Origin: Micavibrio sp964400125
Lineage (GTDB): Bacteria; Pseudomonadota; Alphaproteobacteria; Micavibrionales; Micavibrionaceae
Assembly (NCBI GenBank): GCA_964400125.1
Contig: CAYNSR010000005.1
Span: forward strand, 1 to 64,000
Direction of reading: 5' to 3'
DNA: 64,000 nucleotides
Shown here: one piece after another, positions 54,761-64,000 of the stretch
How the letters are laid out: the number at the start of each line of letters is the position of its first letter
Position numbering within the stretch: the stretch's first letter is position 1
The notes under the pieces: model-generated
What the model was told of the DNA's origin: nothing
What the model saw: only the letters and a program-made list of their open reading frames with translations
The model's database searches: none
Position numbers and translations under genes: made by a program

Positions 54761-56125
54761 CTAGAATCCTCCGAAATACCGGAACTGCACATACACCGCA
54801 GAAATCGCGACCGTCAGGATCATCAGCGGGAAGCCGAGCAGCATGAATTTCATGAATGAAATCCGCTGCCCTGCCCGTTCCGCGAAACCGGCCACCATCA
54901 CATTGGCGCTGGCGCCGATGATGGACCCATTCCCGCCGAGGCAAGCCCCGAGCGCCAACGACCACCACAACGGCATGATGGCCTCTTCCCCGCCAAAGGC
55001 CGGCGCAGTCGATTCAATCAGCGGGATCATCGTGGCCACGAACGGAATATTATCCACAATCGCGGAAAAGACAGCAGACGACCACAGGATAATCATCCCG
55101 GCGGCGGGGACGTCATTATTCGTGACCGCCAAAAGCTTGTGGCCAAGCATATCGAGGACACCGGCATGTTCCACACCGGTCACCAGAATGAACAAGCCGA
55201 CAAAGAAGAAAATCGTTTCCCATTCGACCATTTTGAACGATTCATGGACGCGGTGGGATTGTTCCTCCGGCTTGAACTTGTAGATATCCAGCATCAGCAA
55301 CAGAGCCGCACCGGTCAGCGCAATGGTTCCCGGCATCAGGCCATAACCGTGGCCAAGGATAAACCCGCCAAGCACCAGCATCAGAACCAGCAGGAATTTC
55401 CACAGCAATTCCTTGTCTTCAATAGCTTCCGCCGGAACGTAGGACATGATGATCGCCCGGGCCTCAGCCGCAGCATTGAATTTCCGCCCCCAGATCAGAT
55501 CGAAAATAACCGTCATGACGATGAAGATAATCACGACGATGGGGCCGAGATTATAGACAAAATCCATAAAGCTGAGATTGACGGCAGACCCGATCATAAT
55601 GTTCGGCGGGTCACCGACAAGCGTTGACGTACCGCCGATATTCGCCGCGAAAATCTGCGAAAACAAAAACGGATAGGCGGGTATTTTTAGTTGTTCCGTC
55701 AGCAACAGCGTGACCGGAACCACAAGAAGGACGGTGGTGACGTTGTCCAGCAACGCAGAAAACAGGGCCGTAATCAACGCCAGAACCCACAGCAAGGCGC
55801 GCGGGTTCCCCTTGACCAGCTTGGCCGCGAGAATGGCGACATACTGGTAAATGCCGGATCGCCGCGAAACACTGACAATCACCATCATCCCGATCAGCAG
55901 GAAAATGGTGTTAAAATCAATCCCGGCGATGGCGGCTTCTTGATTCAGAACCCCCAGAAAGATCATCAACCCCGCGCCAAACAGGGAAATAACGCAGCGA
56001 TTGATCTTTTCGCTGATGATGAAGGCATAAACCACCGCCAGCACCACGGAAGAAACAATCATCGGTTCCAAACCGAAAACAACATGCGGAACGAAGTCAA
56101 CAACAGATGAATGTGATGTGGACAT
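54761..56125 (-). CDS. ArsB/NhaD-family ion transporter
   Basis: 454 residues with about 11-12 membrane segments. Features of the ion-transporter superfamily that includes NhaD and ArsB: INRCVISLFGAGLMIFLG, FLLIGMMVIVSVSRRSGIYQY, LLDNVTTVLLVVPVTLL, ANIGGTSTLVGDPPNIMIG, and the second half VDNIPFVATMIP with GACLGGNGSIIGASANVM. The duplicated DN and GG-S/T-xxG motifs are the predicted transport sites. Substrate (Na+/H+, arsenite or anion) cannot be fixed. It is followed immediately by the DUF192 gene and preceded by a CBS protein. Confidence 0.9.
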   Translation of the reverse strand: MSTSHSSVVDFVPHVVFGLEPMIVSSVVLAVVYAFIISEKINRCVISLFGAGLMIFLGVLNQEAAIAGIDFNTIFLLIGMMVIVSVSRRSGIYQYVAILAAKLVKGNPRALLWVLALITALFSALLDNVTTVLLVVPVTLLLTEQLKIPAYPFLFSQIFAANIGGTSTLVGDPPNIMIGSAVNLSFMDFVYNLGPIVVIIFIVMTVIFDLIWGRKFNAAAEARAIIMSYVPAEAIEDKELLWKFLLVLMLVLGGFILGHGYGLMPGTIALTGAALLLMLDIYKFKPEEQSHRVHESFKMVEWETIFFFVGLFILVTGVEHAGVLDMLGHKLLAVTNNDVPAAGMIILWSSAVFSAIVDNIPFVATMIPLIESTAPAFGGEEAIMPLWWSLALGACLGGNGSIIGASANVMVAGFAERAGQRISFMKFMLLGFPLMILTVAISAVYVQFRYFGGF

Positions 56126-56127
56126 GA

Positions 56128-56589
56128 TTACACCCGGCCAATCTGCTGCAGCTCACTCAACATTGATTGTTCGGTCAGTAATCCGTGGAACCGCTTCGTT
56201 CCCTTATACACCACGGGCACAGGACTTCCGTAACGCACCAGACGCATCATGGCTTCGGTATGCGGGATTTCGACGGTAATAGGCGGGATCTGCGTATCGA
56301 CCAGATCGCCCATTTTCTGAGGTTCGAGTTCGCGCAGACGCTGCGCAATTTGCGGCGCGGCCTTCTGGATGAAATCCAGCGTCGGCAGGCTGTCGTCCGT
56401 GACCGCGATTTGCGGAAGGAGTTTTTTCATCAACTGGTGCGTACTGAACATGCCGATGTAATCGCCGTTTTCATCGACAACGGGAACCGCCCGGACACTG
56501 TGCTTGTCCATCAGGATCAACGCGACCTTGACCGTATCATCCGGTTTTACGCTGATCACATCGGTGAACAATGCATTTTCAATTGTCAT
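56128..56589 (-). CDS. CBS-domain pair protein
   Basis: 153 residues from ATG 56589 (MTIENALFTDVISVKPDD), which has AGGAT upstream; an in-frame TTG lies 18 bases before. Two CBS motifs: VKPDDTVKVALILMDKHSVRAVPVVDENGDYIGMFS, and a less regular second one ending VPVVYKGTKRFHGLLTEQ. CBS pairs bind adenosine nucleotides and often regulate transporters or enzymes. It lies 2 bases before the NhaD-like transporter and probably regulates it. Confidence 0.85.
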   Translation of the reverse strand: MTIENALFTDVISVKPDDTVKVALILMDKHSVRAVPVVDENGDYIGMFSTHQLMKKLLPQIAVTDDSLPTLDFIQKAAPQIAQRLRELEPQKMGDLVDTQIPPITVEIPHTEAMMRLVRYGSPVPVVYKGTKRFHGLLTEQSMLSELQQIGRV

Positions 56590-56603
56590 GGCGGATATCC
56601 TTA

Positions 56604-57455
56604 TCAATAAGAAAGGTTACTCAGAAATTCGAGTGTATATCCGATTGATCCATGGGCAGGCAAGTCATTATGTCCGGCCTCCGGAAAAATCTTCAACGTC
56701 TTCGGTCCGCCTGCCAGTTCATAAAGCGCCCGGCCCTGCGCGACTGGCACGACCGTATCACGTTCCCCGTGCAGGACGAGGAGTGGTATTTTTGCATGGG
56801 AGATGCGTTTTTTGCTGGGGTAACGGTCCAGCATCAGCAGGTCAACGGGCAGGTAAAAATAGTGTTTCCGCGCCACATCGACGAGACTGGTATAGGGGGC
56901 CTCCAGAATAATGGCGGCGGCCGCCGGATTTTTGACCACCTGATCGACGGCAACCCCGGTCCCCAGCGACAGGCCATAAAACACGATCCGGTTTTCAGGA
57001 ATGCCCGCCGCGCCCTTCAGCCATGCCGTATAGGCATCGGCATCGGCATAAAGCCCCTTTTCCTTTGGTTTTCCCGGGTTTCCATTGTAACCGCGATATT
57101 CCGCAAGCAAAACGCCATACCCGGCCTTTACAAAGGGTTCGACACGGGGCCAGGCAAAAGGGATGGTCATGGCGTTACCGTGGAAATAAACGATAACCGG
57201 TTTGATATTATCCGCCGGGGGATGATACCAGCCTTTGATGCCGTAATCCGCGTCCGCAGGCTGGACCACGATAATTTCCATACCGGTTGCGCCGACATCG
57301 GCGGGGGACATCTGACTCCGGCCCGGAAAATACGTCATGCTCCGCTGCATCTGGAACATCACAAAAAGAAACAGGACATAGACAATCAGAAAAGTAATCA
57401 TGTGACCGTAAATACGATGTTTGCGCAGGCGGTTATATCTTGCAAAAAAAACCAT
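56604..57455 (-). CDS. membrane-anchored alpha/beta hydrolase (BEM46/ABHD13-like)
   Basis: 283 residues. A single N-terminal anchor (MITFLIVYVLFLFVMFQM near 19-36) precedes an alpha/beta-hydrolase with YFHGNAM oxyanion region, nucleophile elbow GLSLGTG, HGERDTVVP with the acid and the catalytic histidine in EAGHNDLP. Triad complete. Substrate unknown, probably lipid or ester at the membrane. It starts 4 bases after the ABC exporter stop. Confidence 0.88.
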   Translation of the reverse strand: MVFFARYNRLRKHRIYGHMITFLIVYVLFLFVMFQMQRSMTYFPGRSQMSPADVGATGMEIIVVQPADADYGIKGWYHPPADNIKPVIVYFHGNAMTIPFAWPRVEPFVKAGYGVLLAEYRGYNGNPGKPKEKGLYADADAYTAWLKGAAGIPENRIVFYGLSLGTGVAVDQVVKNPAAAAIILEAPYTSLVDVARKHYFYLPVDLLMLDRYPSKKRISHAKIPLLVLHGERDTVVPVAQGRALYELAGGPKTLKIFPEAGHNDLPAHGSIGYTLEFLSNLSY

Positions 57456-57459
57456 GGTG

Positions 57460-59235
57460 CTATTCCTTCAATCCAGCCTGATACATACGGGCGTAAAGCC
57501 CGTTCCGGTTGATAAGCTCTTCATGCGTCCCCTGCTCCACGATCTGCCCGCGATCGAGCACGATAATCTGGTCGGCGCTTTGGACTGTGGACAGGCGGTG
57601 GGCAATGACAAGCGTTGTACGCCCCTTTTGCAGGGCCGAGAGCGACTGCCGGATAGCCTGTTCCGCCTCGTTATCCAGTGCCGAGGTGGCCTCATCCAGC
57701 AACAATATCGGCGCATTCCGCAAAATCGCGCGCGCGATTGCCAGACGCTGGCGCTGGCCGCCGGAAAGGCGCGTTCCGTCTTCGCCCAGTTGGGTATCAT
57801 ACCCGTCCGGCATGCCCATGATAAATCCGTCGGCTTCGGCGGCGCGGGCGGCGGCAATGATGTCTTCCTCGCTGGCCCCTTCGCGGCCATAGGCGATATT
57901 GGCGCGGGCGGTGTCGTCGAAAATGGTAATATCCTGCGACACCATGGCCATCGCGCCGCGCAGGCTTTCCAGCGTCAGGTCGCGTATATCCGCCCCGCCC
58001 ACGGTAATCGCGCCGTCAGTTACATCGTAAAAACGCGGGATCAAATTCATGATCGTCGATTTTCCTCCGCCCGACGGCCCGACCAGCGCCGTGACCTTGC
58101 CCGCCGGAACGGAAAAGGAAATATTGCGCAAGGCCGCTCCGTCACTGTCCTGATAGACAAAGGAAACATTGTCAAAACGGATATCCGGCGCAATATCGGG
58201 CGGCAAGGCCCTTGCCTGCGCCCTGTTCACGATTTCCGGTTCGCGGTCCATCATGTCAAAGACGCGATCCGCGCATCCCAACCCCATTTGCAGGGTATTA
58301 TTCAGCTTGGCCAGCCGCCGCATCGGTTCAAAGGCAAGACCGAAGGCGGTAATAAAGGAAATCAGCGACCCCACCGTGGTTTTTCCATCGGCAATCTGAT
58401 ACCCGCCATAGACGATCATCGCGAAAATCGCCAGACCGACCAGAATTTCATTCACGGGTACGGAAATCGTCCCCACCCGCACCGCCTTAATCATCAGTTT
58501 CCGCACCCTGTTGATCGCATCGGCGGCGCGGAGCTTTTCGTGGGTTTCCATGCCGAAAGCCTTGACCTGCCGGATGCCCTGAAAAATCTGCGACAGGTGG
58601 CTGGAAAGCAGAGCAATTTCCTGCTGGATATTGCCGGAAATCTTGCGCAGGCGCTTACCGACATACGCCAGAACCCCGCCGGCAAGCGGAAACACCGCCA
58701 GACAGATCAGGGTGAGCTTCCAATCCTGATAAAACATCACCCCGATCAGAAACACCAATGTAATCAGGCTGCGTCCGATCCCGGTCAGGCTGTCGGCAAC
58801 GGAAGATCTCATCATCGACACATCGTTGACCACGCGCGACAGGAGCTGGCCGCTGGGGTGGCGCTGGAAAAATGCCAGATCCAGCAGCATAAACCTTGCA
58901 AACAGATCTTTCTGAATATCCGAAACGATCCCCTGCCCGATCTTGTTCATGATAACCGTATGGAGATACGTCGCTATGCCGGTGATGATGAAACAGAAAA
59001 ATACACTGAGACCGAGGGGTAAAATCAGGCCCTTCTGGCCCGCGACAAAAACCTTGTCCATGACCGGCTCCATCAATCCGGCAAACAGGGCCGTCATGGC
59101 CGACGCCAGCAGCATGAAAAAAAGCGCCAGCCCCAGCATCCGGAAATACGGACGCAGGTAATTCCTGACCAGCCTGCGAACGAGGATAAAGCCGGGTGTA
59201 CGGGATGCTGTTGCCTGATCTGCCATCGTGGCCAC
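57460..59235 (-). CDS. msbA: ABC exporter, MsbA/lipid-A type
   Basis: 591 residues, one fused half-transporter. Six membrane segments in the first 330 residues, then the ATPase: Walker A VGPSGGGKST, signature LSGGQRQRLAIARAI, Walker B ILLLDEATSALD and the switch histidine AHRLST. The family flips lipid A-core or other lipids at the inner membrane. Substrate is inferred from the similarity to MsbA only. It heads the minus-strand operon to the hydrolase and transporter genes. Confidence 0.88.
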   Translation of the reverse strand: MATMADQATASRTPGFILVRRLVRNYLRPYFRMLGLALFFMLLASAMTALFAGLMEPVMDKVFVAGQKGLILPLGLSVFFCFIITGIATYLHTVIMNKIGQGIVSDIQKDLFARFMLLDLAFFQRHPSGQLLSRVVNDVSMMRSSVADSLTGIGRSLITLVFLIGVMFYQDWKLTLICLAVFPLAGGVLAYVGKRLRKISGNIQQEIALLSSHLSQIFQGIRQVKAFGMETHEKLRAADAINRVRKLMIKAVRVGTISVPVNEILVGLAIFAMIVYGGYQIADGKTTVGSLISFITAFGLAFEPMRRLAKLNNTLQMGLGCADRVFDMMDREPEIVNRAQARALPPDIAPDIRFDNVSFVYQDSDGAALRNISFSVPAGKVTALVGPSGGGKSTIMNLIPRFYDVTDGAITVGGADIRDLTLESLRGAMAMVSQDITIFDDTARANIAYGREGASEEDIIAAARAAEADGFIMGMPDGYDTQLGEDGTRLSGGQRQRLAIARAILRNAPILLLDEATSALDNEAEQAIRQSLSALQKGRTTLVIAHRLSTVQSADQIIVLDRGQIVEQGTHEELINRNGLYARMYQAGLKE

Positions 59236-59272
59236 AGGCTAGCACGTTGAAAAGCAAAGGAAAAGAGCGGTT

Positions 59273-60208
59273 TTAGGCGGTTTTCCGTTTCTTGTGCTTG
59301 CGATCCGGCAATGCACGGCCCCAGTTCAGCATGCCAACCAGATAGGTTGGCCGGATATTATGATATTGCAAAACCAGAACCTTAAGCGCCTTGTCCACAT
59401 CGGCCAGATTGCGGGCTTCCCTGAAAGCGCCCCAGTGCAGGCCGCATTTGACCAGACAGGTATCGATTTCGACCGACGCCGCGCCGAGAATATCATGGGC
59501 CATCGTATCGCCGATCATCACGGTATCGCCGGGATAGATATTTTTTTCCTGCAACAGTTTAATGCAGTGATGAAAAATTGGCTTGTGCGGTTTGCCGATA
59601 TAACTGACTACCCCGCCGAAATCTTCATAACGGCGCGCGATCATGCCCGGCCCGATCATCAGGCCCTCCGGCGTGACGATCCGGTTGTCCGGGTTGGCGC
59701 AAACCGCTTTCAGCCTGCGGCGTATGGCTTTTTTAAGGATCGGTTCGTAGTAATCAACCAGAGTTTTTGACGGCGCATCCGATCCGCCGATCAACAAAAA
59801 ATCCGCATCATCAATATCGGAAACCACCTCGACCCGGTCCAGCCCGTTAATCAGCGACTGGTCGCCGTTGCGGCTCATCAGGAAACATTTGCTGCCGATA
59901 TTCTTGAAAACCCCGTCATCCTGATTTTGCAGCCCCCGCCATGTCAGTTCCCCCGAAGTGACCATTTCATCGTATAGCACGGGCGGAATGCCGATATTTT
60001 TCAAGGTCTCCCTGTTTTCTTCGGCACGGCGGCCTGAATTGGACAGGATGATGATGTATTTATTGCGGGATTTCAGCTCCTTCAGGCAGTCAACGACCCC
60101 CTCATACGGTTTTTCACCGTTATGCAGAACCCCCCATTGATCGATGATGAAAGCGTTATAGCTGTCGGATATATCCGAAATACCCTGACAGAACTTGGTC
60201 TTGGACAT
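59273..60208 (-). CDS. HAD-superfamily class IIA phosphatase (TIGR01459 type)
   Basis: 311 residues. HAD IIA layout: FIIDQWGVLHNG (motif I), ILSNSGRRAEEN (motif II), the cap, then GKPHKPIFHHC (motif III) and GDTMAHDILGA (motif IV). In motif I the second aspartate of DxD is tryptophan, as in the TIGR01459 subgroup, which leaves its phosphatase mechanism in doubt. The C-terminus is Lys/Arg-rich. A monocistronic gene with no obvious partner. Confidence 0.85.
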   Translation of the reverse strand: MSKTKFCQGISDISDSYNAFIIDQWGVLHNGEKPYEGVVDCLKELKSRNKYIIILSNSGRRAEENRETLKNIGIPPVLYDEMVTSGELTWRGLQNQDDGVFKNIGSKCFLMSRNGDQSLINGLDRVEVVSDIDDADFLLIGGSDAPSKTLVDYYEPILKKAIRRRLKAVCANPDNRIVTPEGLMIGPGMIARRYEDFGGVVSYIGKPHKPIFHHCIKLLQEKNIYPGDTVMIGDTMAHDILGAASVEIDTCLVKCGLHWGAFREARNLADVDKALKVLVLQYHNIRPTYLVGMLNWGRALPDRKHKKRKTA

Positions 60209-60355
60209 GTTGTTCCCTTTGATTCTCTAACCCTTCTCAAAGGATAGGGAAAAAGTGTTGCCAAAAGATTATCAAAAATTATTGTTTGAAATCAATATGA
60301 TAAAAACGGAAATTCCCCACCTGAACAATTGTATTATGAAAATCGATAAAGACTT

Positions 60356-60382
60356 CCCCCCTCCTGCGAAAGCGGGAGGGGG
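60356..60382. terminator. GC-rich hairpin, second copy of the repeat at 16402
   Basis: CCCCCTCCTGC-GAAA-GCGGGAGGGGG, identical to the glnA-side hairpin in core and loop. It follows the coiled-coil gene stop on the minus strand by about 25 bases and may act as its terminator, although only a short T-run is present. Confidence 0.7.
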
Positions 60383-60407
60383 ATAATAAAGAGGGACCAA
60401 AGCCCCG

Positions 60408-63400
60408 TCACGCCGCCTTGCGTTCTTCCCGGTTGAATTTCGCCTCGCGTCCGGCAGCGTTGCACAAGAGGCCATAAAGCCGGCCAACATCGCTGGAAAC
60501 AAAAGTCGAGGCCAGCAGATCGCCGTAATCATTGGCAACCGCCTGATCGAACAGGTCTTCGAACTGGCGCAGGAAACGACTAACATAGGTACGGAATTCG
60601 CTGTCATCGGCGAATTTATTCCGCAACTTGTCCATCGGCAGCGCATCGCCCAGTTGCGCCAGACGGCGGGTAAAGGCCCCGACATCCCCCTTCTGGAAGG
60701 CTTTCCATGTTTTTTCCGGCACCTCGCCGTCCATCATCCGGGTCAGGTCGACAGACAGGGAATGCATGCTTTCCACGATAAACTTCGCCGACGACAGGAA
60801 CGCTTCGCGCTGGATGCGCCCTTCGGTCTTGCGGATTTCATCAATGTGCTGGGTCGCGTCCTGCACCGCCTTGAACAGCGTATTGGATTGGCGGCTGAAC
60901 GTGGCCGTTGCCTCGTCGGCGGCACGGATGGCCGTGGTTGTTACACTCACCAGCCTTTCGGATTCATCGGACAGCATGCCGCGCGATTGTTCAATCTTCA
61001 CCACGGATTGATCCGCCGCATCACTGATGCTGTCCATATGGCCGCGCAACTCGCCAACCACCTTGCTGATACGATCGGAAGAAGATACCGATGCGTCTGC
61101 GATAGAGCTGGCCTGATTGCGCAATTCCGAACCGTAAGCCTGCGACGTTTGCAGCGCTGCTTTCATGTGTTCGGCGACCTCGCGGGTTCTGGCACTGAAA
61201 GAATCGCCGGTTTTTTTCAGCTCCATCAGCGTTTCCTTGGAAGATTGAAGCAGCGCACCGGCTTCGGCCTGAACCTGCGCAACCAGAACTTCGGCCAGTT
61301 GCACAGACTTCGCCGATGCCTCGTTCAGACGCTGCGATTCTTCGCGGGCGGCTTCTCCCGTATCGCGGAAACGATCAATCACGCGATCAGATGTCGTATC
61401 CACGACCGCAGCCGATTTGCCAATTTCCCCGATGACCTCGTGCATCCGCGTCAACGATTGCGCGACAGCCTCGGTCAATTCGTGGAATTGTTCATTGATG
61501 GCCTTTTGAATGGATTCAATCTTCAGCAAGGCCTGGTCGGTAACAAGATGGATGTCCGAAGACTGGTCCTCCAGAGAAGACTGGATATCCCGCATCTTGT
61601 CGCTGGCCGAACGTGCCGCCGTTTCGATTTCCTGAACACGCGATTGCAGGTCATCGCTTGACGTCCGCAGAATCGTTGCCGCCTGATCCGCACCGCTGCG
61701 CAAGGATGACAGGCGATCTTCGAAAACCACGCCAATCTGTTTCATACGCTCCAGATTGCTGGTCGTCGTATCATCGAAATTGACGCGCAAGGCTTCATAA
61801 CGCTCATGCGCCTGATTGGCCTGAACGATGGCCCGGGAAAAGACCGGCTCGAACCCGGACGCCGTTTTATCCAGTGCGTCCTGCACTGTTGAAATCGACG
61901 CGGTGGCCTCTTCCGATTGGATTTTCAGGGTTTTGACATGGCCGCCCATCGAATCTTCCAGTGATGTCAGATCAACCATCGTGCGTTCGACTGCCCGTGC
62001 AACTTCTGAACAGCGGCTGGCAATCTGGCCTTCGAGTTGCGTAACATCGTCAACGGCCTTACCGGACAAGACACGCAGGCGCTCTGCCTGCGCTTCCAGC
62101 GCGCTGCGCACCAGATCGACATCAGCCAGCGCCTTGCGGACGCCTTCGGAAAGGCCGTCACGCTGGATTTCCATCTGTTCGTTGATCGAACGGGAATGCC
62201 CGGAAATCTGCCCGGCCAGCGCCGAAATATCCTGGGCCTGACCACGCAGGACACCGCGAATATGTTCGGCAGAATCCTTGGCCTTCTCACTGGCCTCATT
62301 TAAATCCGCCACGCGGCGGCGCAACGTATTTTCAATCTCGAGGTGCTTGTGATCGGCATCAGCAACGACATGGACAATATCCTTGAGCGGATCAGCCAGC
62401 GCCTGACGCACGGATTCGATTCTGTCCACCATATTGGCCGTGGAAACCGCGATTTTCTCGGATTGCCCTTCCACCGCGCAAGACAGTTTCTCCACCTGTT
62501 CGTCCGCCAGCTTGGAAGCTCCTTCGATCTGGGTGCGGCTGCGTTCAAGCATGGTGACAATCGACTGGATATGTTCGACATTGCCCGCCCCGGCGGCGTT
62601 CAATTGTTCTATATGCTCGCGCGTCGAATCCATCAACCCTTCGGCCTGCGCTTTTGCCGACCGGGTGGATTGCTCCAGCGATTCAATCGCGCGGCGCACG
62701 GCGGAACCGATCGATTCCGCCCCCGTCAGGGCCGTGCCCATCGCTTCGCCCAGCTTGCTTGCGGCGGAAACCCCCGCCTGCTCGATCGTTTCAGCCTCGG
62801 CAGTCAGACTTTTTACCGTCATCCGCAGGTTTTCGGCCTGTGTTCCGATGCGGTCTTCCAGCAAATCGGTCTTGCCGACAATCGTTTCTGCCGCATCGTC
62901 GAGGTCTTTCAGGCTTGCCTGAATGGTTTCGGCAATCCGTTCGGCCTGACGCGCCACATTGTCGGCCCCCTTGTCGAGCGCGCTGCGGTGGCTTTCGATG
63001 CTTTCGCTGGACTTGGCCATCGCCTCGAGCGTCCGGCTGGTCATGCCGTCCAGATCCTTGATCTGGCCTTCGATGCTGGCCGAAAGGCGGTCCGTCTCGA
63101 GCGCAACTTTTTCCGCCGCACCGGTCAGTCCGGCGGTATGTTCATCAAACTGGCTGGACAATCCGTTCAGCCGGTCCGCGACTTTTTCAACCGCATCGTT
63201 CAGGCTTTCATAACTACCTTCCAGATGAGACTGGATATCCTTGGTTTTGCCGCTGGCGGCATCGGCAGCGCTCAGAATCTTGTCCGCGCCACGGCCCAAT
63301 GCCTGTTCCATTTCATTGGCGCGGGACAGAACCGTCTGCGACGCATCTTCCCATGCCCCGACGCCTGCTTCGGTTTTCTCGCCGATATTCGCCGTGCGGG

Positions 63401-64000
63401 TTTCAATCTCTTCCGTGAGGGCACTCAGGCGGGCCGCACGTTCATGCAATGTGTCGGCCAGACGGTCGATATGGAACTCCGTTTTCTTGGAAAGCCCTAC
63501 AAAATCGCGAATTTCCGTGCGCAACCCCATGCGGGCACGCTGGATCGATTTAATAACGGCCTTCGACGACGCCGCCAGCTCCGCCGCCTGACGGCAGAGC
63601 GCTTCGATATCGCGATGCACGACCCGGGAACGTTCCTCGGTCGGGAAGATCAGCGATTGCAATTCACCGCGCAGGGCCTGCGCGTAATGCTGGACGTCGG
63701 CGCTGCGCATCATCGTCGAGATAATCATCCACAGCAAGGCCACGGGTGCCAGAATACCGGCGATCATGCCGCCCAGTTCATGCGGGGCCATACCCGCAAA
63801 CGCCGAAAGGCCGTAACGGCTGAAAACATGGAACACGCAAAGCGCCAGCCAGAACACTGACAGGACGACCCCGCCAATCTGGAGCGCCTTGCTCAACATA
63901 CCCTGCCTGAATTGACCGGCATTCAGCGGCGACAGCATCAGAACGGGCTCGTCATCCACATCTTCGTTGCGGGTGGCGCGAAGGCTGATAACAGGCACAT
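60408..64000 (-). CDS. long coiled-coil membrane protein, 5' end beyond the window
   Basis: At least 1196 residues; the reading frame continues past the right edge, so the N-terminus is incomplete. Two hydrophobic segments near 42-63 and 75-97 (ALQIGGVVLSVFWLALCVF; MIAGILAPVALLWMIISTM) anchor it. The following roughly 950 residues are heptad-rich helix with repeated ADT/SLRSG/QEIETAARSA patterns resembling chemoreceptor or giant-filament coiled coils, without the receptor hairpin signature. The C-terminal 150 residues form a compact helical domain (MHSLSVDLTRMMDGEVPEKTW). Proteins of this type shape polarity or the envelope in Alphaproteobacteria; no exact role can be given. Confidence 0.72.
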   Translation of the reverse strand, partial: VPVISLRATRNEDVDDEPVLMLSPLNAGQFRQGMLSKALQIGGVVLSVFWLALCVFHVFSRYGLSAFAGMAPHELGGMIAGILAPVALLWMIISTMMRSADVQHYAQALRGELQSLIFPTEERSRVVHRDIEALCRQAAELAASSKAVIKSIQRARMGLRTEIRDFVGLSKKTEFHIDRLADTLHERAARLSALTEEIETRTANIGEKTEAGVGAWEDASQTVLSRANEMEQALGRGADKILSAADAASGKTKDIQSHLEGSYESLNDAVEKVADRLNGLSSQFDEHTAGLTGAAEKVALETDRLSASIEGQIKDLDGMTSRTLEAMAKSSESIESHRSALDKGADNVARQAERIAETIQASLKDLDDAAETIVGKTDLLEDRIGTQAENLRMTVKSLTAEAETIEQAGVSAASKLGEAMGTALTGAESIGSAVRRAIESLEQSTRSAKAQAEGLMDSTREHIEQLNAAGAGNVEHIQSIVTMLERSRTQIEGASKLADEQVEKLSCAVEGQSEKIAVSTANMVDRIESVRQALADPLKDIVHVVADADHKHLEIENTLRRRVADLNEASEKAKDSAEHIRGVLRGQAQDISALAGQISGHSRSINEQMEIQRDGLSEGVRKALADVDLVRSALEAQAERLRVLSGKAVDDVTQLEGQIASRCSEVARAVERTMVDLTSLEDSMGGHVKTLKIQSEEATASISTVQDALDKTASGFEPVFSRAIVQANQAHERYEALRVNFDDTTTSNLERMKQIGVVFEDRLSSLRSGADQAATILRTSSDDLQSRVQEIETAARSASDKMRDIQSSLEDQSSDIHLVTDQALLKIESIQKAINEQFHELTEAVAQSLTRMHEVIGEIGKSAAVVDTTSDRVIDRFRDTGEAAREESQRLNEASAKSVQLAEVLVAQVQAEAGALLQSSKETLMELKKTGDSFSARTREVAEHMKAALQTSQAYGSELRNQASSIADASVSSSDRISKVVGELRGHMDSISDAADQSVVKIEQSRGMLSDESERLVSVTTTAIRAADEATATFSRQSNTLFKAVQDATQHIDEIRKTEGRIQREAFLSSAKFIVESMHSLSVDLTRMMDGEVPEKTWKAFQKGDVGAFTRRLAQLGDALPMDKLRNKFADDSEFRTYVSRFLRQFEDLFDQAVANDYGDLLASTFVSSDVGRLYGLLCNAAGREAKFNREERKAA

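Noticed and set aside
62343..63860. 505-codon plus-strand frame opposite the long coiled-coil gene
   Set aside because: It is an antisense shadow of a biased, repetitive coding sequence and encodes no recognisable domain.

Overview
The window looks like part of an alphaproteobacterial chromosome of moderate GC. The signs are PopZ beside valS, a hom-glpX-recJ cluster, an NDUFS4-like complex I subunit gene beside tRNA-Pro, a zinc-free ribosomal protein L31, a class I PHA synthase, and dispersed palindromic repeats of a kind common in this class. I cannot assign genus or family from sequence alone. Most of the window is ordinary core genome. One accessory block lies at about 34.5-51.1 kb.

Regions. 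0-9.5 kb: tRNA-Glu, then recJ, a membrane protein, glpX, hom and an OmpA-type lipoprotein on the minus strand; phaC on the plus strand; an isoprenylcysteine-methyltransferase-like protein and a gamma-carbonic anhydrase. 9.5-16.4 kb: a palindromic repeat, rpsI/rplM, an O-acetylhomoserine sulfhydrylase gene with a perfect palindrome in its upstream region, two uncharacterised genes (one an HEXXXH zincin coupled to a 50-residue protein), tRNA-His and glnA. 16.4-28 kb: an exported unknown protein with a YciA-like thioesterase, parE, a possible small RNA, gap, several small proteins, fba, an NfeD-SPFH-NfeD cluster and rpmE. 28-34.4 kb: a minus-strand run pcm-like, tolC, popZ, valS and two small unknown genes.

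The accessory block holds an MmeI-like restriction-modification enzyme, a czcI/czcC/czcB/czcA/His-rich-protein metal-efflux operon, a six-segment membrane protein preceded by a strongly structured leader, and a P4-like integration module (primase/ATPase, AlpA-like HTH protein, unknown protein, tyrosine integrase). The integrase reads away from the 3' end of tRNA-Cys, the usual layout of a tRNA-inserted island. I did not find the second attachment copy, so the left boundary is unresolved.

51-64 kb returns to core-like content: an unusual fusion of a membrane spermidine-synthase-like protein with an M28 peptidase/glutaminyl-cyclase domain; tRNA-Arg, the NDUFS4-like gene and tRNA-Pro; a tight minus-strand operon (MsbA-like ABC exporter, membrane-anchored hydrolase, CBS protein, ArsB/NhaD transporter, DUF192 lipoprotein); a HAD phosphatase; and a very long coiled-coil membrane protein that runs off the right edge.

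The most novel-looking element is the leader at 45078-45249. It has about 23 base pairs of long-range closing helix around three hairpins, a competing pairing, and an anti-Shine-Dalgarno segment, so it has the architecture of a riboswitch with translational control.
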